Source: Mesorhizobium erdmanii USDA 3471 (lineage in GTDB: Bacteria > Pseudomonadota > Alphaproteobacteria > Rhizobiales > Rhizobiaceae). Taken from it: DNA of 64,000 nt. The stretch lies in the NCBI RefSeq assembly GCF_000472705.1, contig NZ_AXAE01000030.1, positions 1-64,000 on the forward strand. The letters run 5' to 3'. A program made the translations under genes and the position numbers. The notes beneath the pieces were generated by a model. The model was not told the origin of the DNA. It worked only from the letters and a program-made list of their open reading frames with translations, and ran no database searches. Below are positions 35,266 to 44,826 of this stretch, piece after piece (positions within the stretch are counted from its first letter, which is position 1; every line of letters begins with the position of its first letter).

Positions 35266-36600
35266 TCAGGTCGCACGAGAGGGGTTGCGCACCGGGATCG
35301 GCCGCAGCGACACCTGCCTCAGGCCAAGCACGCCGAGCACGAAGAACAGCCACACCGGATCGCCGCGGTGGAAGAAGAAGCTTTCGAGGAAAGCGTTGAG
35401 CGCGGTAAACAGCACCACCATCATGAAGAAGTCGCCGAGAAAGATGTTTTCCCTGCGCAGCGGGATGCGCATGTAGTCGCGCAGCGGCGCGATGAGGAAG
35501 GTGTAGACCGCCACGCAAAGAGCGGGGATGCCCATCAGCACGGCGATGTCGAGATAGCCGTCATGGCCGTGCACGATGGTCCTGATGTCCCAGGGGCGGT
35601 CGAAGGGCTGATCCTGGTTGAGTAGCAGCGGTGTGCCCCAGAAGCTTTCATAACCGTAGCCGGTCCATGGCTTCTTCGCCAGCATCGAGCCGGCGAACTC
35701 CCATAGCGTCGTGCGCCCGGTATAGGTCATGTCGGGGAAATAAATCGCCGCCAGATGTTTGACCGGCGGCAGGAAGACGATGCCCAGCGTGCCGACCGCC
35801 GTGGCGATGATCGCCAGCGCAAACAGGATCGGTGTGCCGAGCCGCATGCCCATCAGGCTCGGCAGCACGACAATCAGGATCGAGAACGGCACCAGGCCGG
35901 CGGTGGTCTTGGAGCCGGTGTGCAGCATGAAGATCATCGCCGCGCAGAAGATGCCTGCGCCCCACCACCGCTGTCCGCGCCTGTATAGGTAGAGGCCCGC
36001 GAAACTGAAGCAGGCCATGATCGGGCCGGCGATGTTCTTGTGGGTGAACACGCCGCGCCACAGGCCGGCATGTTCCGGCTCCTGGGAGTCGGCCGTGTGC
36101 AGCGCTTCGTGCGGAAAGACGATCAGGCCGACATAGGAAAGTCCCATCACCACCACCGCGGTGAAGATGATGACTTTGGAGAAGGACTCGGCATCGCGCG
36201 GCAGCGCCAGGATGGTCGCCATCGTCAGGATGCCGATCATGGTGAAGGACGCGGCGCGCATCGCGGAGGGCGGGTCGGTTGCCAGCACCACCGACAGGAA
36301 GAAGAAACCCAGCATCAGCACCCAGGACGGGCTGAGCAGCGAGCGCACGATGCGCGGATCGGCAAAGGCCATCAGCGAAAAGATCGAAACGGCGCCGAGC
36401 GAACCGAAGCCGAGCTGGTTGACGATGTCGCCGCCGTCACCGGTGAGTTCGGCGCCGGCCGGCTGGAACGGCCGAAACGACACCATGATGACGGTGAACA
36501 GGAGTGCCGCGATCGCCGTCGCCACGCCGTCGCGGGTGAACGCATCGCTGAGCGGCGCGCGCTCAGTTTTTCTCGGGCTGGCGATACTGCTCATTGGCAT
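35266..36600 (-). CDS. O-antigen ligase / Wzy-type polysaccharide polymerase
   Basis: 444 residues with about eleven membrane helices and the Wzy_C region containing GVFTHKNIAGPIMACFSF, a Gly/Thr-rich TGSKTTAGL and a large periplasmic loop with DMTYTGRTTLWEFAG and WTGYGYESFWG. These conserved Arg/His residues fit the O-antigen ligase/ExoQ superfamily, which joins lipid-linked glycan units or attaches them to lipid A. It overlaps the end of the glycosyltransferase gene by 38 bp, so the two form an operon. Confidence 0.85.
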   Translation of the reverse strand: MPMSSIASPRKTERAPLSDAFTRDGVATAIAALLFTVIMVSFRPFQPAGAELTGDGGDIVNQLGFGSLGAVSIFSLMAFADPRIVRSLLSPSWVLMLGFFFLSVVLATDPPSAMRAASFTMIGILTMATILALPRDAESFSKVIIFTAVVVMGLSYVGLIVFPHEALHTADSQEPEHAGLWRGVFTHKNIAGPIMACFSFAGLYLYRRGQRWWGAGIFCAAMIFMLHTGSKTTAGLVPFSILIVVLPSLMGMRLGTPILFALAIIATAVGTLGIVFLPPVKHLAAIYFPDMTYTGRTTLWEFAGSMLAKKPWTGYGYESFWGTPLLLNQDQPFDRPWDIRTIVHGHDGYLDIAVLMGIPALCVAVYTFLIAPLRDYMRIPLRRENIFLGDFFMMVVLFTALNAFLESFFFHRGDPVWLFFVLGVLGLRQVSLRPIPVRNPSRAT

Positions 36601-37561
36601 ATCCGAATTCGGCCATCACGCGGCCCAGCGCCACATGGACGGGATAGATGGCGATCGCCGGCGATCCTGTCCGCGCCAGCCGGATCAGGCCGCGAAGCGG
36701 CGCGGCGGCAAGCAGCGCCAGGCTCTTCGCCAACACCTTGGCGCCGGCCAGCGGCGTGCCGGCGCGTTTCTTCTTCTCGACCAGCGTCGAGATGACGCCA
36801 TTGCGAAGGCTGCGGGCCCGGATCCAGTCGGCTTCGACACGCCGCGCAGGAACGGTTTCGCGCACTTGGCCTTCGGCGCACCAGCCGAGCACAAAACCCT
36901 TTTGCGCCGATCGGCTGAGAAAATCGGAATCACCGCCGCCCATGAAATTGAACCTGAGATCGAGGAAGGGCGGCCCCATGGCGACCAGCACGTTGCGCCC
37001 GACAAGGAGATTGCCCGACGAATAGAGCGCCGGTACACGTCCCGTCTCCATGTAGGGCGGTGCGAAGACCGGGTGCCCGGCCCATTTGGCATGGGCGGGA
37101 TCGGCGAAGACTGGCACCTGCGGACCGCCGACGATATCGGCGCCGAGCGCTTCGGCGGCCGTGCACATGCGTTCCAGCCAGTGCGGATCGGCGATCTCGT
37201 CATCGTCGATCACCAGCAGATGCCTGAAGTTGGGGAAGTGCAGGATCGCCGTCTGCCAGCCGGCATTGTAGGCGCTGCAATTGCCGCGCTGATGTGCGAT
37301 GATGACCATGCCCGGGATTTCGCCGCGCTCGAACAGCGGCAGCACCGCCTTGGCGCCCTCACGCGCCTCGGCTTCGTTCTCCATGACGATGACGGCAAAG
37401 CGTCTGCCGGTCTTCTGTCCGCTAAGCGACGCCAGCGTCTCCAGCACCTGTTCGGGCCGCTTGAAGGTCGGCAAGGTGACGACCGCTTCGACCGCCTCCA
37501 CGTCAAGCCGGGGAGACCGTCCGGCGATCGATACCGAACCATCCGATGGCAAAGGGGTCAT
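36563..37561 (-). CDS. Family 2-type glycosyltransferase
   Basis: 332 residues from ATG 37561 (an in-frame GTG at 37603 is an alternative). A GT-A fold opens with EAVVTLPTFKRPEQVLETL; the DXD-type motif is LLVIDDDEIADPHWLE (near 125), and an acceptor-site motif is FMGGGDSDFLSR. A C-terminal hydrophobic stretch (AKSLALLAAAPLRGLIRLA) probably touches the membrane. It acts in the cytosol on lipid-linked sugar. It is first in a two-gene operon with the Wzy-like gene and divergent from the next glycosyltransferase. Confidence 0.85.
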   Translation of the reverse strand: MTPLPSDGSVSIAGRSPRLDVEAVEAVVTLPTFKRPEQVLETLASLSGQKTGRRFAVIVMENEAEAREGAKAVLPLFERGEIPGMVIIAHQRGNCSAYNAGWQTAILHFPNFRHLLVIDDDEIADPHWLERMCTAAEALGADIVGGPQVPVFADPAHAKWAGHPVFAPPYMETGRVPALYSSGNLLVGRNVLVAMGPPFLDLRFNFMGGGDSDFLSRSAQKGFVLGWCAEGQVRETVPARRVEADWIRARSLRNGVISTLVEKKKRAGTPLAGAKVLAKSLALLAAAPLRGLIRLARTGSPAIAIYPVHVALGRVMAEFGYANEQYRQPEKN

Positions 37562-37732
37562 CCGTGTCCAACCACATCCGAGTTGGGGTTCTGGTAGCAC
37601 CACGGTGATAAGGTTTCGTTAATCACCTTGCGCGGAGAGGTCCGCCCGACGCGGGCTTTCCGGCGTTGGTTGTGCTCGCTTAATCAAGGGTTCATCGCGC
37701 TTTGCTACCGGCTACACCACAGGATAGGTGAG

Positions 37733-38905
37733 ATGCATCTGCTGTTCGTCACATCGATCGTGCCCGACGGTGCTCTCGCCTCGGGCTACGAGATCGCCAA
37801 TGCTGCGATCATCGCCGCTTTGCGGCGCGCCGGCGCGCGCGTCACGGTCATCGGCTTCACCTGGCCTGGGAAGGCCGCGGCCGACCCCGACAACACCGTG
37901 GTGCTGGGCGCTATCGACGTGCGCACCGAAAGTGCCTCGGCACCGCGGAAGCTCGCCTGGGTCGGCAAGGCGATGCTTTCGGGCCTCACCTTCGCGTCGG
38001 TCAAGCTGCGTGCCGTGTCCGCCCGCGATGTGAAAACCGCCATCCAACAGGCCGGCCCGTTCGATGGCTATGTGCTGAATTCCGTCCAGTTCGCTGGTGC
38101 CTTCGAGAAGCTCTTCGAAGACCGGCCATCGATCTTCGTCGCCCACAATGTCGAGCATCTCTCGGCGCGGGAGAACGCCGCTGCCGCCGGCAGTCTCTTC
38201 CAGCGCCTGCTGTTCCGGCGCGAGGCAAGGCTGCTCGAGGTCGTGGAACAGCGCCTTTGCCGTCGTGCGCGCTTCGTCTTCACGCTGGCCGGGGAAGACC
38301 GTGCGGCGCTTGGCGTCGCCTCCGACGACCGCTCGGCGGTGCTGCCTCTGGTGACCGGCGCCAAAGCGCCCGCCCACAAAGGTCCGCGCCGGATCGACTG
38401 CGACGCGGCATTGATCGGCACCTGGACCTGGCAGCCGAACCGCATCGGCCTCGACTGGTTTCTGGGCAAGGTCGTGCCGCATCTAAGGCCGGATTTCCGC
38501 GTCCGCATCGCCGGCCATATGCCGTCCGGCATCACCTCGACGCATCCGGGCGTCGAGTTTGTCGGCCGTGTCCCGGATGCCAGGGCGTTCGTCTGCGGCG
38601 CGGCGGTCATCCCGCTGATCAGCACCGCCGGCAGCGGCGTGCAACTGAAGACCATCGAGACATTCGAACTCGGCCTGCCTTCGGTCGCCACCAGCCGCTC
38701 GCTGCGCGGCATCGACCATCGCCCCGGCAATTGCGTCGTCACCGACGATCCGGCCAACTTCGCCAGGGCCCTGGAGGCCGCAGCGGCCAACGTCCGGGAT
38801 GTCGATGGCAGCGCGTTCCATCGCCAGCAGGTCACTGCACTCGATGTCGCCATCCGGCTCGGCTTGGAAAAACTCGGGACGGTCAGGCGTGAGGTGTTCG
38901 CATGA
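37733..38905 (+). CDS. GT4-like glycosyltransferase
   Basis: 390 residues from ATG 37733, which has AGGATAGGTGAG just upstream; an upstream in-frame ATG would add 35 unlikely residues. GT-B architecture: N-terminal domain (HLLFVTSIVPDGALASGYEI, FVAHNVEHLSARENAAAA) and C-terminal domain (VEFVGRVPDARAFVCGAAV, PLISTAGSGVQLKTIETFEL) with the usual Glu in the donor site. It overlaps the next gene by four bases (ATGA). Donor and acceptor are not evident. Confidence 0.83.
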   Translation: MHLLFVTSIVPDGALASGYEIANAAIIAALRRAGARVTVIGFTWPGKAAADPDNTVVLGAIDVRTESASAPRKLAWVGKAMLSGLTFASVKLRAVSARDVKTAIQQAGPFDGYVLNSVQFAGAFEKLFEDRPSIFVAHNVEHLSARENAAAAGSLFQRLLFRREARLLEVVEQRLCRRARFVFTLAGEDRAALGVASDDRSAVLPLVTGAKAPAHKGPRRIDCDAALIGTWTWQPNRIGLDWFLGKVVPHLRPDFRVRIAGHMPSGITSTHPGVEFVGRVPDARAFVCGAAVIPLISTAGSGVQLKTIETFELGLPSVATSRSLRGIDHRPGNCVVTDDPANFARALEAAAANVRDVDGSAFHRQQVTALDVAIRLGLEKLGTVRREVFA

Positions 38906-39681
38906 ACATGCACACCGCCCGCGCCGCGTTCGGGCACGATAACCTGAAGGCGATCCTCGGCATCTCGGTGCTCGCCATCCGCTGGGACGACGCGATCGCC
39001 CTGCTCACCCGCCTGATCGCCGAGCGGCGCTTCACCAAGGTCAGTTTCCTCAACGCCCACAATGCCAACATCGCCTATTCAGACCCGGACTTCGCCGAGG
39101 CGCTCGACGATTTCCTCATCCTGCCGGACGGCATCGGCGTCGATCTCGCCGCCAAGCTTCTCTACGGCGCAGCGTTTCCGGACAATCTCAACGGCACCGA
39201 TTTCGTGCCGGCCTTCCTGCAGGCTTCGACGAAGCCGCTGACCGTCGGCCTGCTCGGCGCGACGCGTGTCAATGCCGAGGCGGCGTCGGTCAAGTTGGCC
39301 GCACTAGCCGTGCAGCACAATTTCGTGGTCATTCACGATGGCTATTTCTCCTCCGCGCAGGAGCCGGAGATCATCGGCCGGATCGCGGCGTTGCGGCCCG
39401 ATATGCTGCTGGTCGCCATGGGCGTGCCGCGCCAGGAACTGTGGATCGCGCGCCATATCGACGAACGCCATTGCACCATGCCGGTCGCGGTCGGCGCGCT
39501 GCTCGATTTTCTGAGCGGCTCGGTGCCGCGCGCGCCGCTTTGGATGCGCCGCCTGCGCCTGGAATGGCTGTTCCGGCTGGCGGTCGAGCCAGGCCGGCTC
39601 TGGCGCCGCTACGTGGTCGGCAATCCCGTCTTCCTGTGGCGGGTCTTCAAGCAGTGCCTGTCGCGCGGAGAGTTTCGGTGA
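38902..39681 (+). CDS. WecG/TagA/CpsF-family glycosyltransferase
   Basis: 259 residues with family motifs VSFLNAHNANIAYSDPDF, LPDGIGVDLAAKLLYG, NGTDFVPAFLQ and DMLLVAMGVPRQELWI, plus GALLDFLSGSVPRAPLWM. This GT26 fold adds a ManNAc(A)- or Glc-type residue to undecaprenyl-linked sugar. Both ends overlap neighbours by four bases (ATGA at the start, GTGA at the end), so the three glycosyltransferases are translationally coupled. Confidence 0.88.
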   Translation: MNMHTARAAFGHDNLKAILGISVLAIRWDDAIALLTRLIAERRFTKVSFLNAHNANIAYSDPDFAEALDDFLILPDGIGVDLAAKLLYGAAFPDNLNGTDFVPAFLQASTKPLTVGLLGATRVNAEAASVKLAALAVQHNFVVIHDGYFSSAQEPEIIGRIAALRPDMLLVAMGVPRQELWIARHIDERHCTMPVAVGALLDFLSGSVPRAPLWMRRLRLEWLFRLAVEPGRLWRRYVVGNPVFLWRVFKQCLSRGEFR

Positions 39682-40601
39682 ACAAGCGGTTCGTTCCAGA
39701 CGCTCGTGCCGGCCCGGGTCTGTTGCCGAAGACGCCGACGGCGGCGGTGGTGACGGCAAGCTACGCGCCGGACTTCGAGCGTTGCCGCCTGTTGTGCGAG
39801 ACCCTGGACCGGCATGTCTCCGGCACGGCCCATCATTACATCCTGGTCGAACATCGCGACGTCGCGCTTTTCCGCCAGTTGGAGACAGACCGTCGCACCG
39901 TCGTCGACGAGCGCGACCTGCTGCCGCGCTGGCTGCGCGCTTTCGACGATCCGCTCAGCATCTTTCGCCGGCGCGTCTGGCTCAGCCTGAAGACGCAGCC
40001 GCTGCGCGGCTGGCACGTGCAGCAGCTGCGTCGCATCGCCGTCGCGCGGCATGCCAGGGAAGACGTTCTGATCTTCTGCGATTCCGACGTCGCTTTCCTG
40101 AAGGCGTTCGATTGCGCCGCCTTCTGGCGCGATGGCAAGGCGCGGCTGTTCCGCCGCGACGGCGCGCTGGCGGATGAGGGGCATGACGAGCATCGCATCT
40201 GGTCGCGCAATGCGGGTTCGGCGCTCGGTATCGACCCGTCCCGCACATCGACCCACGACTATATTTCGACGCTGATCGCCTGGCGCCGCGACACGGTGCT
40301 TTCCATGTGCGGTCAAATCGAGAAGGTGCATGGCCGCGACTGGGTCGAGGTCGTTGGCGCGGCGCGCAGATTCTCCGAATGCATGATCTATGGCCGCTAT
40401 GTCGACGATCTGCTGGAGGAAGCGGGCCACTTCCATGGTTCGGAAGAATTCTGCCGCGTCCACTGGACGGGTGAGGCGCTGTCGGACGACGAGTTCCGCC
40501 GCTTCGTTGCCGGAATGGCGCCCGAGCAAGTGGCGATCGGCATGCAATCCTTCATCGGCACCGATATCGGGCGCATTCGCCGCCTGATCGGATTGGATTA
40601 G
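39678..40601 (+). CDS. DUF6492-like putative glycosyltransferase
   Basis: 307 residues from GTG 39678, coupled to the upstream stop (GTGA) with CGGAGAG before it; a longer in-frame extension lies inside the upstream gene and was rejected. A GT-A-like layout is visible: AAVVTASYAPDFERCRLL, then the DXD motif VLIFCDSDVAFLKAF and a C-terminal EVVGAARRFSECMIYGRYV. Family assignment is from memory of DUF6492 proteins in rhizobial polysaccharide loci. It converges with the flippase gene (12 bp). Confidence 0.7.
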   Translation: MNKRFVPDARAGPGLLPKTPTAAVVTASYAPDFERCRLLCETLDRHVSGTAHHYILVEHRDVALFRQLETDRRTVVDERDLLPRWLRAFDDPLSIFRRRVWLSLKTQPLRGWHVQQLRRIAVARHAREDVLIFCDSDVAFLKAFDCAAFWRDGKARLFRRDGALADEGHDEHRIWSRNAGSALGIDPSRTSTHDYISTLIAWRRDTVLSMCGQIEKVHGRDWVEVVGAARRFSECMIYGRYVDDLLEEAGHFHGSEEFCRVHWTGEALSDDEFRRFVAGMAPEQVAIGMQSFIGTDIGRIRRLIGLD

Positions 40602-40613
40602 CCCGCGCCGGAT

Positions 40614-41909
40614 TCAGATCGCCTTCGCCGGCTTGCGCAGTGCCGAATAGGTCAGCAGCATCGATGCGAGATAGAGCAGCAGGAAGACGATGTTGAGCGA
40701 CAGCACCAGCTTCGACGTATCGGAGATGGTGGTCAGCACATAGGTCAGCAGCAGCGCCTTGAGTGCGGCGAGCAGGCCGAGATTGAGCGCCCGCACTGCC
40801 GTCTGGCCGCGCGCGAAGAGCAGCTCGGCCTGGTATTCGACCAGATTGCGCAATCCCGGAACGCAGATCGCCAGCGCCACCAGGGGGGCGGCCTCGGAGA
40901 CGTTCCTGCCGAGTGCGTTGGGGAAGAAATGCAGCACGATACCGAGCGCCAGCAGCGCCAGCGTCGAAACCAGGAAGACGCCGCCCTCGATGCCGCTCTT
41001 GACCGCCAGCCGCGACAACAGGTCCGGCGCGCGCATCATGCGCTGCACCAGCATCATCGAGAAGGTGCGGATCGGGATTGCCGTCAGGTCGACCAGCCGC
41101 ATGATGATGGCGTAGATGCCGGCCAGATGCGGGCCGCCGATCGCCAGCACCAGCAGCTTGTCGAATTCCGATTGCAGGTAGAACAGGATCTCGGCGCCGG
41201 CAACATAGAGGGAATCGGCAAGCCGCCGCAGATAGAGCTCGATGCGCAGCCGTAGTCTTTGGCGCGGGTAGAACCAGCCGAAAGCCAGAACCAGCGAAGC
41301 GGCATTGGCACCGATATAGAACCACGACCAGACCCAGATGCTGTGCTGCGCCCAGAGCATGAACAGCACCGCGCCAAGCGCCCGCAGCGCTGTCGCCAGG
41401 ATCGCCAGGATCGCGGCGCGGCCGAATTTGCCCAGCCCGTTGTTGACGATCAGCGCCACCTCCACCGGTCGCCACAGCAGCGCTTCGGCAAACACGATCG
41501 CCGAGAACACCGACAGCGGCACGGTCCCGGCGAAGAAGATCAGGTAGACGCCGAACGAGGCCGCGGCCAGGAGCGGCAGCGAGGCGATGCCGAGCAGCAG
41601 GAAGCCGGCGGTGAAGGTACCGATCAGGTTGGGGCGGATGGTGGCGGTACGATAGAGCGCCGAGATGAAACCGAAGGCCAGGATGCGCGACAGCATCACG
41701 CCGGCCGCCGAAGCGGTGGCGAACATGCCGAATTCTGAGATGGACAAGGTGTTGGCGAGGGCGATGAAATAGGCGAGCGAAAACACCAATCGCCCGCCGG
41801 CGCCGCTGATGGCGGAAAAATAGTCGCGTACCAGCCCCCGTCGCTCGGCCACGAAAGTGCCGATCCGGGCGAAAGTGCGCCTTTGCGGTATGCCGCGAGC
41901 TTCGGTCAT
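40614..41909 (-). CDS. Wzx-like polysaccharide flippase
   Basis: 431 residues with 12 or so membrane helices, pattern of the polysaccharide synthase/MATE-like superfamily (FSLAYFIALANTLSISEFGM, GPHLAGIYAIIMRLVDLTAI, LNIVFLLLYLASMLL). It would move lipid-linked repeat units across the inner membrane for the Wzy-like enzyme. It is on the minus strand between the plus-strand glycosyltransferases and the co-polymerase. Confidence 0.83.
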   Translation of the reverse strand: MTEARGIPQRRTFARIGTFVAERRGLVRDYFSAISGAGGRLVFSLAYFIALANTLSISEFGMFATASAAGVMLSRILAFGFISALYRTATIRPNLIGTFTAGFLLLGIASLPLLAAASFGVYLIFFAGTVPLSVFSAIVFAEALLWRPVEVALIVNNGLGKFGRAAILAILATALRALGAVLFMLWAQHSIWVWSWFYIGANAASLVLAFGWFYPRQRLRLRIELYLRRLADSLYVAGAEILFYLQSEFDKLLVLAIGGPHLAGIYAIIMRLVDLTAIPIRTFSMMLVQRMMRAPDLLSRLAVKSGIEGGVFLVSTLALLALGIVLHFFPNALGRNVSEAAPLVALAICVPGLRNLVEYQAELLFARGQTAVRALNLGLLAALKALLLTYVLTTISDTSKLVLSLNIVFLLLYLASMLLTYSALRKPAKAI

Positions 41910-42106
41910 GTGGCGGAAGCCATAGGCTGGAAAGACTTAACGTGCGGTTCTGGCGTCCGAATGCCAGGAAATACCCGCGCTTGAGGTTATGAAAAGCTTA
42001 CGCGCCGGCCGCAAAAATTAACCTTTTGTTTTCCATGCCTGTTTAGCTTGATTTAACAAATGGCCGACCGCCGCTGCCAAGCGGCCAAAAGTGAAGCTCC
42101 AAGACA

Positions 42107-44644
42107 ATGGTCGACAGGGACAACCGTGAAGACTGGAGGCGCGAGCGTTCCTTGCTGGCGCTCGGCCAGGCCATGCGCGGTGAGGATGACGCATCCTTGG
42201 TCTCCATAGGGGATAGGGCAGATCCGTCATGGCGCGAAGATGCCGCCACACGCCATCGCCTTGCCCGTTCGCAGCGCGAGGCGCGGGCAAACCCGGCGCC
42301 ATCCGCCGCAGCCGGAGCAGGGCGCTCCCCGCCAGAGCCGGAAGCCGCAGCAAGGGACGAAGTCTGGCGCTCGCAGGAGGAGGACGATACCGGCGATCTG
42401 CCGCCGGCCATAACGTCCCCGAGGCAGTCCCCGGAGGAGCTTCCCGGCAATGCGCGCTTTCACGACGCATCCGGATCCCGCCAGCAGGACGAAGCATCCT
42501 CTGGCGGTCGCGGCGACGACCAGCAGTGGAAGCCATTGATCGATCCGATGCAGGTGGTGCGCGGCATTGCCAGGTCGAAACTGCTGATTATCACAACCAC
42601 GCTGATCGGCGCCGGGCTTGGCATCGCGATCGCGCTGTCGACACCGAAGAAATATGAAGCCACCGCTGAACTGATCGTCGATCCGCGCGACCTCAAGCTC
42701 ACCGACCGTGACCTCACGCAGAATGTCGTCGCTTCCGATGCAACGCTGGCCATCGTCGAAAACCAGGTTCGGGTGCTGACCTCGGGCACGGTTTTGAACA
42801 AGGTCGTCGACAAGCTCAATTTGACCAACGATCCTGAGTTCAATGGCCAGGGATCCGGCGGCCTCGGCATCAGGTCGCTCATTCGCTCGCTGCTTCCGCA
42901 CCAGGATGGCCCAGGCGGTGCCGACGGGGTGCGCAGGCGCGCGCTCGCCGTGGGCAATCTGGCCGAAAGCCTCTCGGTCGAACGTGGCGGCAAGACCTTC
43001 GTCATCACCGTCAGCGCGATCACGCAGAACGGCGAGAAATCGGCCCTCATCGCCAATACGATGACGGATGTGTTTCTGCAGACCTTTGGTCAGATCCAGT
43101 CCGACACGGCCGGCCGTGCGACCGACGAACTGACCGCGAGGCTCGATGAACTGCGCAAGGGCGTCGAGACGGCCGAACGCAAGGTCGAGGATTTCAGGGC
43201 TTCGCATGACCTCGTTGACGCGCAGGGCCATCTGATCAGCGACGACGAGATGCTGAAGCTCAACGAACAGCTCTCGGTTGCCCGCGCCCGCACGCTGGAA
43301 CTCAATGCAAGGGCGGCTTCGGCGCGTTCAATCGACGTCAATTCGGTTCTCTCTGGCACCTTGCCGGAAGAGATCAACTCCAACACGATGAGCGATCTGC
43401 GTTCGCAATATGCGACGCTCAAGCAGGAGGCCGACCGCGCCGCCATCCGGCTTGGGCCGCGCCATCCCGAACTCCAGGCGCTCAACGCGCAGATCGCCGG
43501 CGCGCGCGACCGCATCGCTGGTGAGTTGCGCCGCATCGCCTCCTCGCTGCAGGTCGACCTGAAACGCGCCGTCCAGCTCGAACAGGATCTCTCCTCCCGC
43601 CTTGCGCAGCTCAAGGTGCGCAGCGGCGACGTCAACAACGATCTGGTGTCGATGCGCGAACTGGAGCGCGAGGCCGCCGCCAAGCGCTCTGTCTATGAAC
43701 AGTTCCTGCTGCGCGCCAAGGAGACCGGCGAGCAGAAGGACATCAACACCGCAAATATGAATGTCATCTCCAAGGCCTTCGCGCCGCTCGAGGCGAAGGG
43801 TCCGTCGCGGGCCTTGATGGCGCTTGCCGGCCTGCTGCTGGGGTTTGCTTCCGGTGTCGGCCTTGGCGCCATGCGCGGCGCCTATGAAAGCCTGCGTGAG
43901 ACCGCGACATCGCGCTCGCGCCGCGACCGCAAGGCGCCCGTCGAAGAGCGGGCATTCCGGGCCGCGCCGCCACCCGCGCCGCCGATGCCGGCAGCGCCGA
44001 TACCGCCGGCGGCACCCCCGCCGCCCGCACCGCCAGCGCCACCGGCACAGGCCGAGGCGGCTCCGGTCGAACGGCTCGGGCGTATCGCCGCGCTCATGGC
44101 AAAGCTGCGCGATGCCGTGTCCCGTAAGCCCTCCGCAGAGGCGAATGATGCCAGCGAGTTCGCCGCCTTTGGTGCGGCGGATGCTGCCATGCCTTCCGGC
44201 TTTCAGAACCCGGATTCCGCTTTCATGCCTCGGTCGTCGGACTATGCGCGGCCGCTTTTCCCGCCAGGCTTCGATGCCGCCTATTCCCAGCCGATGGGGC
44301 CGCCCTCTCGGTCGCCCTTGATGCCGCCGCTGCCGATCTATCCGGCGCCGCCCTATACGCCCGAGCAGACAGGCTATCCGCAGGTGCAGCCGTGGCAGGC
44401 GCAGCCGCCGGCAGACAGCCCTTACGCCCAGGGCATGGCGCCCCATGCCGGGCCTACGCCATATCCGCCGCAGTCTGCTCCGCCGCAGCCGCCGGCCTAT
44501 CCGGCGCAGCCCCAGGTGGAGCCTTCGCAGGCCGGGGAAAGCGCCGAACAGGCGCCGATCGAGGAAATCCGCGCCAGCCTGCGCGAATTTCGCGAGGCGG
44601 TCCGCGAACTCACCGAGAGCCGCGCCCGCCGCCGCTATTTCTGA
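42107..44644 (+). CDS. Wzz/ExoP-type polysaccharide co-polymerase lacking the tyrosine-kinase domain
   Basis: 845 residues. There is a long polar cytoplasmic N-terminus (1-140), then a Wzz domain with the first membrane helix (about 157-178, LLIITTTLIGAGLGIAIAL). The periplasmic region has two coiled coils (about 325-380 and 430-530) and the GNVR-type motif SMRELEREAAAKRSVYEQFL; the second helix is at about 568-588. Instead of the BY-kinase expected in ExoP/Wzc, the C-terminal 240 residues are Pro/Ala/Gln-rich. A final segment (EEIRASLREFREAVRELTES) may be a short coiled coil. The protein would set chain length of the local polysaccharide. Confidence 0.87.
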   Translation: MVDRDNREDWRRERSLLALGQAMRGEDDASLVSIGDRADPSWREDAATRHRLARSQREARANPAPSAAAGAGRSPPEPEAAARDEVWRSQEEDDTGDLPPAITSPRQSPEELPGNARFHDASGSRQQDEASSGGRGDDQQWKPLIDPMQVVRGIARSKLLIITTTLIGAGLGIAIALSTPKKYEATAELIVDPRDLKLTDRDLTQNVVASDATLAIVENQVRVLTSGTVLNKVVDKLNLTNDPEFNGQGSGGLGIRSLIRSLLPHQDGPGGADGVRRRALAVGNLAESLSVERGGKTFVITVSAITQNGEKSALIANTMTDVFLQTFGQIQSDTAGRATDELTARLDELRKGVETAERKVEDFRASHDLVDAQGHLISDDEMLKLNEQLSVARARTLELNARAASARSIDVNSVLSGTLPEEINSNTMSDLRSQYATLKQEADRAAIRLGPRHPELQALNAQIAGARDRIAGELRRIASSLQVDLKRAVQLEQDLSSRLAQLKVRSGDVNNDLVSMRELEREAAAKRSVYEQFLLRAKETGEQKDINTANMNVISKAFAPLEAKGPSRALMALAGLLLGFASGVGLGAMRGAYESLRETATSRSRRDRKAPVEERAFRAAPPPAPPMPAAPIPPAAPPPPAPPAPPAQAEAAPVERLGRIAALMAKLRDAVSRKPSAEANDASEFAAFGAADAAMPSGFQNPDSAFMPRSSDYARPLFPPGFDAAYSQPMGPPSRSPLMPPLPIYPAPPYTPEQTGYPQVQPWQAQPPADSPYAQGMAPHAGPTPYPPQSAPPQPPAYPAQPQVEPSQAGESAEQAPIEEIRASLREFREAVRELTESRARRRYF

Positions 44645-44826
44645 GCCACCGAATACGTTGCCGAGGCAGAACAAAACCAACCCGGTTTCGTGTAAACGGC
44701 ATCGGACGGCGTTTTGGCAGGATTGCGTGGCCGAATTTTCGTGACAATGCCGCGCTGCATCTTGCCGGCGCCGCGGCATTCTGTTCCCGAAAGCGACGTT
44801 GGGCGAAACAGTGTTGAGGATGGTTC

